In this document: positions 1 through 8,966 of the stretch, piece by piece
Position numbering within the stretch: position 1 is the stretch's first letter
Layout of the letters: the number at the start of each line of letters is the position of its first letter
Assembly: GCF_014635725.1 (NCBI RefSeq)
Contig: NZ_BMDJ01000001.1
Coordinates: 248,001-312,000, forward strand
Length of the DNA: 64,000 nt
Direction of reading: 5' to 3'
Source of the DNA: Pedobacter mendelii
GTDB lineage: Bacteria > Bacteroidota > Bacteroidia > Sphingobacteriales > Sphingobacteriaceae
Made by a program: the position numbers and the translations under genes
Notes under the pieces: generated by a model
Database searches by the model: none
The model's input: only the letters and a program-made list of their open reading frames with translations
What the model was told of the DNA's origin: nothing

Positions 1-1
1 C

Positions 2-400
2 AAGGGTATGGCACCTTTTATTGTCGTATCTGGCGGAAGGGTTCATCCTTATAAAACAAAATATAGCGAGGCATATGAAATGAAAAAATTCATGGTAAAT
101 ACTTTAAATATTCCTGAAAATGCGGTAATCATTGAGACTCATGCAAGGCACACTACAACTAATTTACGCAATTGTATCCGTTTGATGTTTCGCTATGGTA
201 TGCCAATGGATAAGCCCGGATTGGTAAGCACAACTAAATCAACAATTCCTTACATAGAAGGTTTACTAGCAGAAGGCTGTAAAAAGGAACTTGGATATTA
301 CCCTTACAAAATCGGACAAAAACTAAGTGAGACTGAGGTCGAATTTTATCCCAATACCATGTCACTACAAATTGATTTTGACGAACCTTTAGATCCTTAA
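2..400 (+). CDS. DUF218 (YdcF/SanA/ElyC-like) protein, 5' truncated by window edge
   Basis: This is the C-terminal part of a DUF218 protein; the reading frame is open to the left edge, so the start lies outside the window. The visible part has the family's SGG motif near its beginning (IVVSGGRVHPYKTKYSEAYE), then the SEA...M segment and the IIETHARHTTTNLRN segment, which matches the usual E-x-x-s-x-x-T-x-x-N signature. Family members are usually membrane-anchored and linked to envelope or polysaccharide metabolism, but the exact reaction is not known for most of them. The next gene begins one base after the stop codon, so the two are probably co-transcribed. Confidence 0.8.
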   Translation, partial: KGMAPFIVVSGGRVHPYKTKYSEAYEMKKFMVNTLNIPENAVIIETHARHTTTNLRNCIRLMFRYGMPMDKPGLVSTTKSTIPYIEGLLAEGCKKELGYYPYKIGQKLSETEVEFYPNTMSLQIDFDEPLDP

Positions 401-401
401 C

Positions 402-1268
402 ATGAAACTTTTAAGCGCTGCAATATTAACAGGCCTGGTGTTGACTACATTCAGTTACCAACCAATTTCAGGAAACATCACTAAATCTTTCACACTTGAT
501 TCTTTAGGTGCCTGTCAAGGCATTACTTATCAAAATGGAAAGTATTTTCTATATGGCGACCGCGAGGTTGGTGTAATGAGAGAGTATAGTTTTAAAAACG
601 ACTCGCTAATTTATCAGCAAAATGAATATCGTTTTACCATTAAAGGCGAAAATGTGATTAAACATCCAACAGGAATTGCTTATAGAAAAGGAATGCCCAC
701 TTTCGTAGGAAACTCTGTACGTCAAAATGCAGAAGGAACGTTGTGGAAAGCTATGATATATTCAATTAATTGGACAGGATTTCTAAAAAGAAAAACTTTA
801 GATGGCAATCTATTAAAAACTATAGAAGATGATGCCTGTATTCAGGGCACTCGACCAGCATACGTAAAATATAATGGAAAATGGTTTATGGCAACTGCAG
901 ATTATGGCATTAGCGCAAACGAAGTTAGATTATATGATGCCGCTAAGCTTGTCAAAGCAGATAAAACAAGCGAAAGCGGTTTACTTTATAAAAAATTTAC
1001 TTGTTCACCATGGGTCCAAAACTTGCATTTTATAGAAAGCAAGGGCATATTAGTTCTCATCCAAAATCAAGTTGAAGGCCGTAAATGGCGATTAACTTTT
1101 CTTGATTTAAGTAAATCCTTAGCAAACGGCCGTGAAGAAGTTATAAAAGTTATCGAAACAGATAAAACAGATGAACTTGAAGGATTTACCCTAACGGATA
1201 ATGAAAGCAAGGGAATTGCAGTAAGTTCTTCAAGAAAAAACAATGTAAGCTTAATGAATATTTTGTGA
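402..1268 (+). CDS. secreted hypothetical protein, possibly beta-propeller
   Basis: A 288-residue protein with an N-terminal hydrophobic signal segment (about residues 1-18), so it is probably exported. The rest has short repeated strand-like blocks with G-I-x-Y and LEGF-type motifs (GACQGITYQNGKYFLYGD near residue 36, DELEGFTLTDNESKGIAV near residue 258). This pattern recalls six-bladed propeller or phytase/SdiA-regulated-like folds, but I do not recognise a family with certainty. It starts one base after the DUF218 stop codon. Its TGA stop codon shares the last three bases of the convergent tRNA-Lys gene. Confidence 0.7.
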   Translation: MKLLSAAILTGLVLTTFSYQPISGNITKSFTLDSLGACQGITYQNGKYFLYGDREVGVMREYSFKNDSLIYQQNEYRFTIKGENVIKHPTGIAYRKGMPTFVGNSVRQNAEGTLWKAMIYSINWTGFLKRKTLDGNLLKTIEDDACIQGTRPAYVKYNGKWFMATADYGISANEVRLYDAAKLVKADKTSESGLLYKKFTCSPWVQNLHFIESKGILVLIQNQVEGRKWRLTFLDLSKSLANGREEVIKVIETDKTDELEGFTLTDNESKGIAVSSSRKNNVSLMNIL

Positions 1269-1338
1269 CCCCTCAGGGGTTCGAACCCTGGACCCACAGA
1301 TTAAGAGTCTGTTGCTCTACCAACTGAGCTAAGGAGTC
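1266..1338 (-). tRNA. tRNA-Lys (anticodon CUU)
   Basis: On the minus strand the sequence folds as a cloverleaf. The acceptor stem is GACTCCT paired with AGGGGTC, the D arm is GCTC...GAGC, the anticodon stem is ACAGA/TCTGT with loop CTCTTAA (anticodon CTT), and the T arm is CCAGG-TTCGAAC-CCTGA-like. The discriminator base is A and CCA is not encoded. The 3' end overlaps the stop codon of the convergent gene by three bases. Confidence 0.95.
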
Positions 1339-1416
1339 ATTGTTTATTAATCAAATATAAAATAAAAAGGGTAATATAAATAAATATGCCTCCCTAATAA
1401 TCTACCTATAAGAAAA

Positions 1417-1782
1417 TTACTTTTCTGATAGAACTGCACTAATGCCATCTGCCAGTTTTTTCATTTTTATGTAGCCAGTAATCGAAGTATTTTTCTTGTC
1501 AAAATTGATTTTTAAAAATCCTTTCGTTGCTTTCAAACTAATTTTTTCACCATTAAATAAATTGATAGAAGTATTAATATTTTGATCCAATTTAAATTCC
1601 GTATTTAATTGGTGAGCAATGTACACTTCCAATTTGTCAGTTTTACTTTCTGGATAATTGGCAGCATAGGTAAATTCTGTTTCAGAATCTTTTATATTGA
1701 TACTTAAATTTGTATAGTTGTTTTTACAGCCAAAGCTTAAGGTAATAACTGAAAGCAAAATGGCGCAGATAATACTTTTCAT
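1417..1782 (-). CDS. small putative lipoprotein, hypothetical
   Basis: A 121-residue protein with a lipoprotein signal peptide: MKSIICAILLSVITLSFGC ends in a lipobox-like LSFGC with Cys at 19, followed by KNN. The mature part is hydrophilic and strand-rich with no motif I recognise. It is probably attached to a membrane facing the periplasm. It stands alone, about 100 bases downstream of the TonB-dependent protein gene on the same strand. Function unknown. Confidence 0.7.
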   Translation of the reverse strand: MKSIICAILLSVITLSFGCKNNYTNLSINIKDSETEFTYAANYPESKTDKLEVYIAHQLNTEFKLDQNINTSINLFNGEKISLKATKGFLKINFDKKNTSITGYIKMKKLADGISAVLSEK

Positions 1783-1884
1783 TTCTTTATAATTAAGTTC
1801 TTAGATAGTCTTTTGTTCGTTGGTGATTAATCATTGTTTATCCCCGTAGCTGATTTAATATTGAAATTTTATTGCTAATTTAAT

Positions 1885-4332
1885 CTATCCCCCAGCCCTA
1901 CCTTTAATATCATCAGTTGCAGTATTACGTGATCGAGCCGATTTCACATTCTGATTACCGAAACTGTAACTCACACTTAAATTTGCCTTTCTACTTGTGT
2001 AGCGATTAGTTACACGTAAATTAACATTCTGATAATCCAATGCTCCTTTCCAATAATTGGTTAAAAAAATATCATCCATACTTAACCTCAACTTCAATTT
2101 CTTATTCAACATACTTTTTTGAATACCGGCATTTAGCGCATTTTGTGGAATTGTAGTTTGTTCAACACCATAAACCTTTGGCGATTCGTACCAAAAACTT
2201 AATTCAATCGTGAAGTTTTTTGGTAAAATGAAAGATTGCGAAGTATTGAAGTTATATGCCAGTTTACTTGCGCTATATGCAGCACCTTCGAGGTTACCAT
2301 CGCTAAATTTGTTGTAATATAAACTAGCATTATTCTGCATGCTCCACCATTTTACAATTTTTATCGGGAAGTATAAGTTTGCTGAATAGTTTTGTGCTCT
2401 TCCTAAATTCTGCCTGATTACACTCACAATCCGTGTTACTTCATCTTGCTGACTAATTTGCGTTATCAAATCCTTAGTATTAGAATAGTTAACAGAAAAT
2501 GATATCTCTTTATAGCTGTAACCAATTTCATAATTATCTGTAAACTGGGGCTTTAAATATGGATTTCCCTGATCAACAGCATACGGATCCATATAGAAAG
2601 CAAAAGGATTCAACTGCTGGTAGTTTGGCCTATCAACCCTGCGACTATAAGAATATTTAATATTATTATTTTCATTGAGTTTTTGATTTACAAATGCGGT
2701 AGGAAATATCGAAAGGTAATTTCTATCAACTTCTTTATTGCTTGTAACAGAATTGCCGTTTGAGTGTGTGTTTTCTGCCCGTAAACCCAACTGAATTTGC
2801 CAAACTTTCCACTCTTTGCCGAAGTTTACATAAGCAGCATTAATGTTTTCCTTGTATATAAAGTTATTCGATTTGCCCAAATCATTCTGCCAAACACCTG
2901 ATAAAAATTGCGTGGAAAGAAAATCGTTATGGGTAATCACATAACTACTTTTTAAACCAACCTCAAACTTTATCGTTTTATTAATTGGCAAAGTTAAATC
3001 GGTTTTTGCAGCAAAAATATCGATGTTGGCATCCGTATTATTTCTAAGCAAAGTAGCATTGGTTTGTTGTCCGCCTTGATTTAAATACCTAGCATTAAAT
3101 TCTTCATCCTTTTTATTATTAAAGTTTGAATAATCGGCATCGAAAGTGATGTTTTTACCTGTTTTATCAAAATCGTGCTTAACATTAATATTCGCTGTTA
3201 AATTATTAGCCGGCGAATTTGAATAAGCATTTTGCAAAACAGAGTTGTTAGTGGCCATGTTCGATTGAACCTCGCGGATAAACGTATTGCTAAAATTATT
3301 AAGTTTAGTATTCACGGTATTTGCATCAACCATTACGCCAAAAACTGTTTTTTCTGTTGCATAATAATCTGCGCCAAATTTTCCCTGAAAACCAACTCCA
3401 TTGTTTTTCCTATCAAAATCTTGAGTAAAAGCACTCGCTAAACCATTTGAAAAAGTAGTGCGGGTTAAAAAGGTATTGTTAAAACTTGCTTTTCTGGCTA
3501 ATGCGCCATTTCCAAAAATATTCAATTTACCTTCTCGGTGATTTAAATTTAAGTTTACACCAGCACGAGCTAAATCCTTGGGCGAATCGGGCATAATTCC
3601 TTGTCCACCATTAAGCGTTATCGTTCCATTTGTTCCGAAAGCCTTATTTCTTTTCAATTTAATATTAATTATTCCGGCATTTCCCGAAGCGTCGTATTTT
3701 GATGATGGATTGGTAATCAACTCGATTGTGGCAATCTGGTCGCTACTCATATTGCTTAATAAAGTAGTTACATCTGCACCCGAAAGAAAATTTGTTTTTC
3801 CATCAATCATAATGGTTACGCCCGATTTGTTGTTCAACTTAATCTGCTCGCTCTGGCGATCTACCTGTACACCAGGTGCTTTTTCTAAAACTTCAAGTGC
3901 GGTGCTTCCAGTTGAAACAATGCTGTTCTCTACATTTAGTACAGTTTTATCCATCTGATGTTCAATATATGGCTTCCTGCCTTGAACACTAACATCTTTA
4001 AGTTGTTTAGCATCACCATCAATAATAATGTTTAACATTTTCAAATCTGCAGTTAGCGCAAATATTTCAGTTTTCTTTACTTTATAACCCATCATTGAGA
4101 TTAACAACTGGTAATTACCATCCTTCAGTTTATCTAAAATAAATTCTCCGTCTACATTGGTAGAACCGCTTTTAACTACCATAGTATCGGGAGAATTTAA
4201 AATTCTTACTATTGCAAAAGGTACACTCTGGCCTTTTTCATCAACAACTTTACCCGAAAGTTTATTATATTTTTGGGCAAAGCAAGCCCCACATGCCATA
4301 AAGCATGCAATTAGCGTAAGTAATGTTTTCAT
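1885..4332 (-). CDS. TonB-dependent receptor-like outer-membrane beta-barrel protein
   Basis: An 815-residue outer-membrane protein. Residues 1-19 form a signal peptide ending ACFAQ. Residues about 24-105 are a carboxypeptidase-regulatory-like domain (LSGKVVDEKGQSVPFAIVRI). A plug domain follows at about 120-230 (VLEKAPGVQVDRQSEQIKL, then VTIMIDGKTNFLSG and IELITNPSSKYDASGNAGII). The rest is a long barrel of the OMP_b-brl_3 kind with NPYLKPQFTDNYEIGYSY. Proteins of this family are common in Bacteroidota and are often lone genes. The lack of a SusD partner argues against a polysaccharide-utilisation role. The substrate cannot be told from the sequence. Confidence 0.9.
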   Translation of the reverse strand: MKTLLTLIACFMACGACFAQKYNKLSGKVVDEKGQSVPFAIVRILNSPDTMVVKSGSTNVDGEFILDKLKDGNYQLLISMMGYKVKKTEIFALTADLKMLNIIIDGDAKQLKDVSVQGRKPYIEHQMDKTVLNVENSIVSTGSTALEVLEKAPGVQVDRQSEQIKLNNKSGVTIMIDGKTNFLSGADVTTLLSNMSSDQIATIELITNPSSKYDASGNAGIINIKLKRNKAFGTNGTITLNGGQGIMPDSPKDLARAGVNLNLNHREGKLNIFGNGALARKASFNNTFLTRTTFSNGLASAFTQDFDRKNNGVGFQGKFGADYYATEKTVFGVMVDANTVNTKLNNFSNTFIREVQSNMATNNSVLQNAYSNSPANNLTANINVKHDFDKTGKNITFDADYSNFNNKKDEEFNARYLNQGGQQTNATLLRNNTDANIDIFAAKTDLTLPINKTIKFEVGLKSSYVITHNDFLSTQFLSGVWQNDLGKSNNFIYKENINAAYVNFGKEWKVWQIQLGLRAENTHSNGNSVTSNKEVDRNYLSIFPTAFVNQKLNENNNIKYSYSRRVDRPNYQQLNPFAFYMDPYAVDQGNPYLKPQFTDNYEIGYSYKEISFSVNYSNTKDLITQISQQDEVTRIVSVIRQNLGRAQNYSANLYFPIKIVKWWSMQNNASLYYNKFSDGNLEGAAYSASKLAYNFNTSQSFILPKNFTIELSFWYESPKVYGVEQTTIPQNALNAGIQKSMLNKKLKLRLSMDDIFLTNYWKGALDYQNVNLRVTNRYTSRKANLSVSYSFGNQNVKSARSRNTATDDIKGRAGG

Positions 4333-4449
4333 GGTTTTTTTCTTTAAGTCATTCCAACTTGGCGTTAACCCTACTTAGCAGAATTAAGAAATCTTTTAAC
4401 CTTTGTTAGCTTTAAAAGATTTCTTCACCTGGGTCGAAATGATGACTTG

Positions 4450-6207
4450 TTAGTCGTTGTTATTTTCTTCAGTATTGATACCTAATTCGTCCTTAACTTC
4501 TTTAATTCTGTTCGATACGGAATCCTGATAAACGGAGTCTACATTTTTCTTTTTCTGCAGTGTTTTTAAATCATATAGTTCTTCTTCAAGTTTTTGCTTT
4601 TTTACAGCCTCCTCTTTTAACTGGGCAATACATTTCAAACCATCGTCAGTCATTATCCAGGTACTATAATCATTCGAGTCGTTTTCTTTATCCTCACAGT
4701 CCCACGTTCCGTAATTGTTAACATAACGGTAAGAATCTTGTTTAATAATCAACTTTGTGCCCACTGGTATTTCCAGGTTTATCCATACTTCCTGGTTTCT
4801 CCATATTGTACCTTTCCTTAGCTGAAAACGAGGATTAAAAATTAGCGAAGCATCTTTTGAAATATAAGTATAACTGATGTTTTGAGCATTTTGCAAGGCG
4901 CTTTGAAAGGTTTTTCCTTGCGATTCGAATTTCTGCGTTAAACGCGTTACGCCTGTTTCACTTTTATTAATGTTTATTCGGATGTTATTTGGCGAAACGA
5001 AAGGTCCGTCTTCAAAATCATCAACTACAATCTGATTTTTTTGGTTGGCATCAATGTGGTAAGCGATACTATCTTCCTTGCTGAAATATTTACTTTTATC
5101 AATATCAATGATGTATGTTGGTAAGGTTTTCAACTCGTTAGTTTGGGTAAGCTCGGCATGTTGCTTAAATTCTGATGAAATTTTCGCCGCCTGATAACCC
5201 ACAGTTGCAACACCAGCGAGCCAGATAATTAATAGAGCGAAAGAAAGTGTTTTATTTATGGCTTGTTTACTAAAAGCCACACGGATTGAGAATAATACAA
5301 GTGCTAAAATCGGGATAAAGCAAACGATAAATGCACTTAGAATAATTAAACCCCTGTTGCCCTCGTTAATTATGGAGAATGGAAAATATTCGTAAATGCT
5401 GGCATCCCAAAAACCTTGAAAAGCAGCTGTACCAATAATTAATGTAAGTAAAAACAGTACGCCAAAGATTACGATAAAAATTGCAATTATTTTAAAAATC
5501 ACTTTCCCCGTTCCTGATATAAAACGACCCAACCATTCGAAAAATTCACCAATAAAATTACCAAATTGAGAAAAAACAGGTTGTGCATGTTTATTGGCTT
5601 CAGATAAACGCTCTCTTACCATTTGTAACTCTTCATCCAGATTTCTTTGGAAACCCTGAAGATTTGCAGGTTCGCCTTTCATCTCCATTTTTTCGATTCT
5701 TGATTTTGCTTTAGGCATAATTATCCATAGTAGCGCATAAACTAAAATACCTGTTCCTCCAAGAAAAACCATTAAAACCATAGCAAGGCGAATCCACTTT
5801 ACTTCAAAATCAAGATAATGTGCTACACCTGCACAAACACCAGCGATTACCCTTTCATCCATATCGCGGTATAGTTTTTTATCAGCAGGTTGAGCTTGAT
5901 AAGTTGTGTTAATTATAGGTTCTTCTTCGGTATCAGCTTCAGCGTTATCAAAATCCTGAACACGACCCATTTGGCCAATAACTGAATTTACATTAGCGGT
6001 ATCAACAACCTGTTTTTTCTGCTCTTCCAATTGCTCTGTAAGTAATTCTGCAATACGGTTTTCGATATCGGTAACAATTTCCAAATCGTCAGCATGATTG
6101 GCAAAATATTGTTTTACTTCATTTAAGTAAGCCTTTAAAAGCTCGTAGGCACTCTCCTCGATGTGGATTATGGTGTTGCCTATATTGATGATGATGGTCT
6201 TTTCCAT
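4450..6207 (-). CDS. PspC domain-containing membrane protein
   Basis: A 585-residue protein. The N-terminal ~65 residues form the charged helical segment often seen before PspC in Bacteroidota (NIGNTIIHIEESAYELLKAY). A PspC domain follows at about 109-170 (LYRDMDERVIAGVCAGVAHY, ending LLWIIMPKAKSRIEK). There are then at least three further membrane segments between about 225 and 350 and a long extracytoplasmic tail ending in a coiled-coil-like KE-rich region. PspC proteins are tied to envelope-stress sensing. The gene begins 20 bases after the PadR-type regulator, so the two form an operon that is probably under that regulator's control. Confidence 0.9.
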   Translation of the reverse strand: MEKTIIINIGNTIIHIEESAYELLKAYLNEVKQYFANHADDLEIVTDIENRIAELLTEQLEEQKKQVVDTANVNSVIGQMGRVQDFDNAEADTEEEPIINTTYQAQPADKKLYRDMDERVIAGVCAGVAHYLDFEVKWIRLAMVLMVFLGGTGILVYALLWIIMPKAKSRIEKMEMKGEPANLQGFQRNLDEELQMVRERLSEANKHAQPVFSQFGNFIGEFFEWLGRFISGTGKVIFKIIAIFIVIFGVLFLLTLIIGTAAFQGFWDASIYEYFPFSIINEGNRGLIILSAFIVCFIPILALVLFSIRVAFSKQAINKTLSFALLIIWLAGVATVGYQAAKISSEFKQHAELTQTNELKTLPTYIIDIDKSKYFSKEDSIAYHIDANQKNQIVVDDFEDGPFVSPNNIRININKSETGVTRLTQKFESQGKTFQSALQNAQNISYTYISKDASLIFNPRFQLRKGTIWRNQEVWINLEIPVGTKLIIKQDSYRYVNNYGTWDCEDKENDSNDYSTWIMTDDGLKCIAQLKEEAVKKQKLEEELYDLKTLQKKKNVDSVYQDSVSNRIKEVKDELGINTEENNND

Positions 6208-6227
6208 TTCTTTGCGGTTATAAATTT

Positions 6228-6563
6228 TTACGAATTGGCTCCTTTTTGTGAAATACCTACAGCATAAGCCAGCTCCTGCCAGGTTTGATCTAATTGAGAT
6301 AAAATGCCTTTACCATCTTCTGTTATGGTATAATATTTACGGGGCGGGCCTGAGGTAGATTCTACCCAGTTGTAGCTTAATAAACCATTGTTTTTAAGCC
6401 TGGTTAATAATGGATATAATGTACCCTCAACAACCAAAAGTTTTGCCGACCTCAATTCAGCAATAATATCTGAGGCGTAAATTTCTCCTCTTGCGATAAT
6501 TGATAAAACACAATATTCCAGAATTCCCTTCCGCATTTGTGTTTGCGTATTTTCTGCTATCAT
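6228..6563 (-). CDS. PadR family transcriptional regulator
   Basis: A 111-residue winged-helix regulator of the short PadR type: RKGILEYCVLSIIARGEIYA, then IIAELRSAKLLVVEGTLYPL and LLSYNWVESTSGPPRKYYTI. These are the typical DNA-recognition and wing segments of the family. It is the first gene of a two-gene operon with the PspC protein. PadR-PspC pairs are common in Bacteroidota. The regulator probably represses its own operon. The sequence just upstream (6580-6615) contains the AT-rich inverted element TACTATGTATTACATAGTA, a plausible operator. Confidence 0.9.
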   Translation of the reverse strand: MIAENTQTQMRKGILEYCVLSIIARGEIYASDIIAELRSAKLLVVEGTLYPLLTRLKNNGLLSYNWVESTSGPPRKYYTITEDGKGILSQLDQTWQELAYAVGISQKGANS

Positions 6564-6583
6564 AAAACAAAGATATGTGTTTT

Positions 6584-6609
6584 ATACAATACTATGTATT
6601 ACATAGTAC
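6584..6609. promoter_or_regulatory. putative PadR operator (inverted repeat)
   Basis: Just upstream of the PadR gene is an interrupted palindrome, ATACTATGTATTACATAGTA (about 6588-6607), whose arms TACTATGTA and TACATAGTA match exactly. PadR family operators are typically ATGT-N8-ACAT palindromes; this one is shorter but carries both ATGT and ACAT halves. The placement between start codon and upstream region fits autoregulation. The role is inferred. Confidence 0.5.
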
Positions 6610-7121
6610 TAAAATAAAATAAGTTAATTATTTAAATCTCTGTTAATCAGATATTTAATTTTAAATTAAATTTTTTAGGAGATTAAATTATACCTTAAAA
6701 CTCTATATTTTTTGAAAAAAAAGCTCAGTAATCCTTCGGTTTCTGGAGTCCCGCTATCGCCAATAGTAACGATTTGAAAAAAGAAAATCGGGCGCTATTT
6801 GCCTTTATCGAGTTTAGGCTAGTTAAAATTTTGCAAAGAATTCACGATATTGCATTGATAAAAGTATTAAGATTTCCGTCTGTACGGAAATGACGACACC
6901 AGGAAAAAGCACCTAATTCTCGCACAAGTTTCTGCATAAATCACCTTAAATCTATGGGAGAAAAAATTGATTTCAATAGGCAAAAAAACTAAAGCATTAA
7001 GGTTTCCGTTTAAACGGAAACGACCGTATTCTTTAAAAGGAAGTCTGTGGGGACAAAAAACTATATTAACACCATAGATTTAATATATTTTGATAATTTT
7101 GGACTGTCATAACTTTTTTTC
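6610..7121. other. long intergenic region with two short hairpin repeats
   Basis: About 510 bases between the divergent padR and permease genes with no convincing ORF. It holds two copies of a ~30 bp motif containing a short hairpin (TTTCCGT...ACGGAAA): 6866-6895 (with TGTACGGAAATGACG) and 6996-7025 (with TTAAACGGAAACGACC). A promoter-like TAATTTTG (TAnnTTTG type) lies at about 7094-7101, upstream of the permease start. I see nothing else in it. Confidence 0.6.
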
Positions 7122-8579
7122 ATGAAAAAATCTATTGCCAGCATTGTTGCTGAAGCAAATCAAAGCGGCGAGGGAACGCTCAAAAGAACCTTGGGCCCGG
7201 TTAATTTAATTTTAATTGGCGTTGGCTTAACTTTAGGTGCTGGTTTATTCTCAATAACAGGCTTGGCTGCGGCAAACCATTCAGGACCAGCGGTAACTTT
7301 ATCTTTTGTTATTGCAGCTTTAGGCTGTGGATTTGCAGCTTTGTGCTATGCAGAATTTGCATCGATGATTCCAGTTGCCGGCAGCGCATACACTTACTCG
7401 TATGCAACCATGGGCGAACTTTTCGCATGGATTATCGGCTGGGATTTAGTGCTAGAATATTCAGTAGGCTGTGCAACCGTTGCCATTAGTTGGTCGCAAT
7501 ATTTAACCCGATTTTTAAGCAGTTTAGGCATTTATTTGCCACCGCAACTCACACTATCTCCATTCGAAACCGCTAAAATTGCAGATGGAACAACGGTAAA
7601 TGGAATTGTAAATATACCCGCAGCTTTGGTTGTGGTTTTAATGACAGCAATTTTAATTCGTGGCACTAAAGGCTCTGCAATTGTAAATGGTATTATTGTA
7701 TTCTTAAAAGTTGGCGTTGTTTTAGTTTTTATCGCCCTTGGCTGGCAATACATCGACCCTGCGAATTATCATCCTTATATCCCTGAAAACACAGGTACTT
7801 TTGGCCACTTTGGCTGGAGTGGTGTTTTACGTGGCGCAGGTTTAGTTTTCTTTGTTTTTATTGGCTTTGATGCTGTGGCTGCATCCGCACAGGAAACTAA
7901 AAATCCTTCAAGAGATTTACCAATTGGAATAATAGGTTCACTATTGGTTTGCACCGTTTTGTTCGGCTTATTTGGGCATGTAATGACAGGTTTAGCCAAC
8001 TATAAAGAATTTGCGAATAGTGGTGCGCCTGTAGCAATTGCGATAGAAAAAACACCTTATGCCTGGTTAAGTCAGGCAATAATTTTAGCCATTTTAATTG
8101 GTTACACATCAGTGATTTTAATTGATTTAATGGCACAATCCAGAATGTTCTATTCGATTAGTAAAGATGGGTTGCTACCTAAAATCTTTTCTGATGTGCA
8201 CCAAAAATTTAAAACCCCTTGGAAATCAAACATGATGCTTTGTGGTTTCATCGGTCTTTTTGCTGCATTTGTACCCATGAATGTTGTTGGTGAGATGACT
8301 AGTATTGGAACTTTATTGGCATTCTTAATGGTTTGTGCAGGTATTTTAATCCTTAGGAAAACAGATCCTGACGCTAAGCGCCCATTCCGAGTTCCCTTTG
8401 TTCCACTTATTCCCATTCTGGGTATTCTAGTTTGTTTAATTATGATGGCATTTTTACCCTGGGAAACCTGGTTAAGGCTTGGTGTTTGGTTGGTTATTGG
8501 TTTGGCTATTTACTTTTGGTACGGCAAAAAGCACAGCAAACTAAATGAAGTTAATCAAAATCAAAAAACGGAATTGTAG
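7122..8579 (+). CDS. APC family amino acid permease
   Basis: A 485-residue integral membrane protein with 12 or more hydrophobic segments. The N-terminal signature LILIGVGLTLGAGLFSITG is the unwound TM1 substrate region of the amino acid-polyamine-organocation superfamily. AGSAYTYSYATMGELFAWII and VFFVFIGFDAVAASAQETKN are also typical and resemble the cationic amino acid transporter (YfnA/CAT-like) branch. It imports amino acids across the inner membrane using the ion gradient; the exact substrate is not determined. It is monocistronic with its own upstream promoter-like box. Confidence 0.92.
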   Translation: MKKSIASIVAEANQSGEGTLKRTLGPVNLILIGVGLTLGAGLFSITGLAAANHSGPAVTLSFVIAALGCGFAALCYAEFASMIPVAGSAYTYSYATMGELFAWIIGWDLVLEYSVGCATVAISWSQYLTRFLSSLGIYLPPQLTLSPFETAKIADGTTVNGIVNIPAALVVVLMTAILIRGTKGSAIVNGIIVFLKVGVVLVFIALGWQYIDPANYHPYIPENTGTFGHFGWSGVLRGAGLVFFVFIGFDAVAASAQETKNPSRDLPIGIIGSLLVCTVLFGLFGHVMTGLANYKEFANSGAPVAIAIEKTPYAWLSQAIILAILIGYTSVILIDLMAQSRMFYSISKDGLLPKIFSDVHQKFKTPWKSNMMLCGFIGLFAAFVPMNVVGEMTSIGTLLAFLMVCAGILILRKTDPDAKRPFRVPFVPLIPILGILVCLIMMAFLPWETWLRLGVWLVIGLAIYFWYGKKHSKLNEVNQNQKTEL

Positions 8580-8791
8580 TGTAGAAAATTGTGGAAATAA
8601 TTCTAATAAATGCATAAAAATAATACCAATTTTCTCATAACTGTGCTTGCAATAAACCATAAGAAAATGATTATAATGTAATAAAAATCAATTAATTAAC
8701 AGAAAAACAGAAGTTATCAACAATTAGGCAGGTTTATTATTTCTTGGCTTGAGATTTGTTTTGTGGTAAATACCTTGAAAAACATTATCCC

Positions 8792-8959
8792 ATGATTATT
8801 AAATTAGACACCTCAATTTTTAAGCTTGTTAGGCCCAAATCTCAGACCGAAGAAAAAGTTGTAACACCATTAACTAAATTACAGTGGATCAATGCAGATA
8901 GAATTGTGATGGCCGCCATGTTTATTGCAACAATTGTAGGGGCAATTCTATTTAATTAA
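8792..8959 (+). CDS. small single-pass membrane protein, hypothetical
   Basis: A 55-residue ORF starting at the ATG MIIKLDTSIFKL. The in-frame TTG 36 bases upstream is less likely. The C-terminal half contains one membrane segment (IVMAAMFIATIVGAILF). It ends 8 bases before the convergent methyltransferase gene. No family recognised. It could be a genuine small membrane protein, but short length and lack of context keep confidence low. Confidence 0.45.
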   Translation: MIIKLDTSIFKLVRPKSQTEEKVVTPLTKLQWINADRIVMAAMFIATIVGAILFN

Positions 8960-8966
8960 TATTTAT

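Noticed and set aside
1067..1297. 76-codon minus-strand ORF
   Set aside because: It runs antisense through the secreted protein gene and uses tRNA-Lys sequence as its start; it is a shadow frame.
3578..3958. 126-codon plus-strand ORF inside the TonB-dependent gene
   Set aside because: Antisense shadow with no family resemblance; the minus-strand frame has clear domains.
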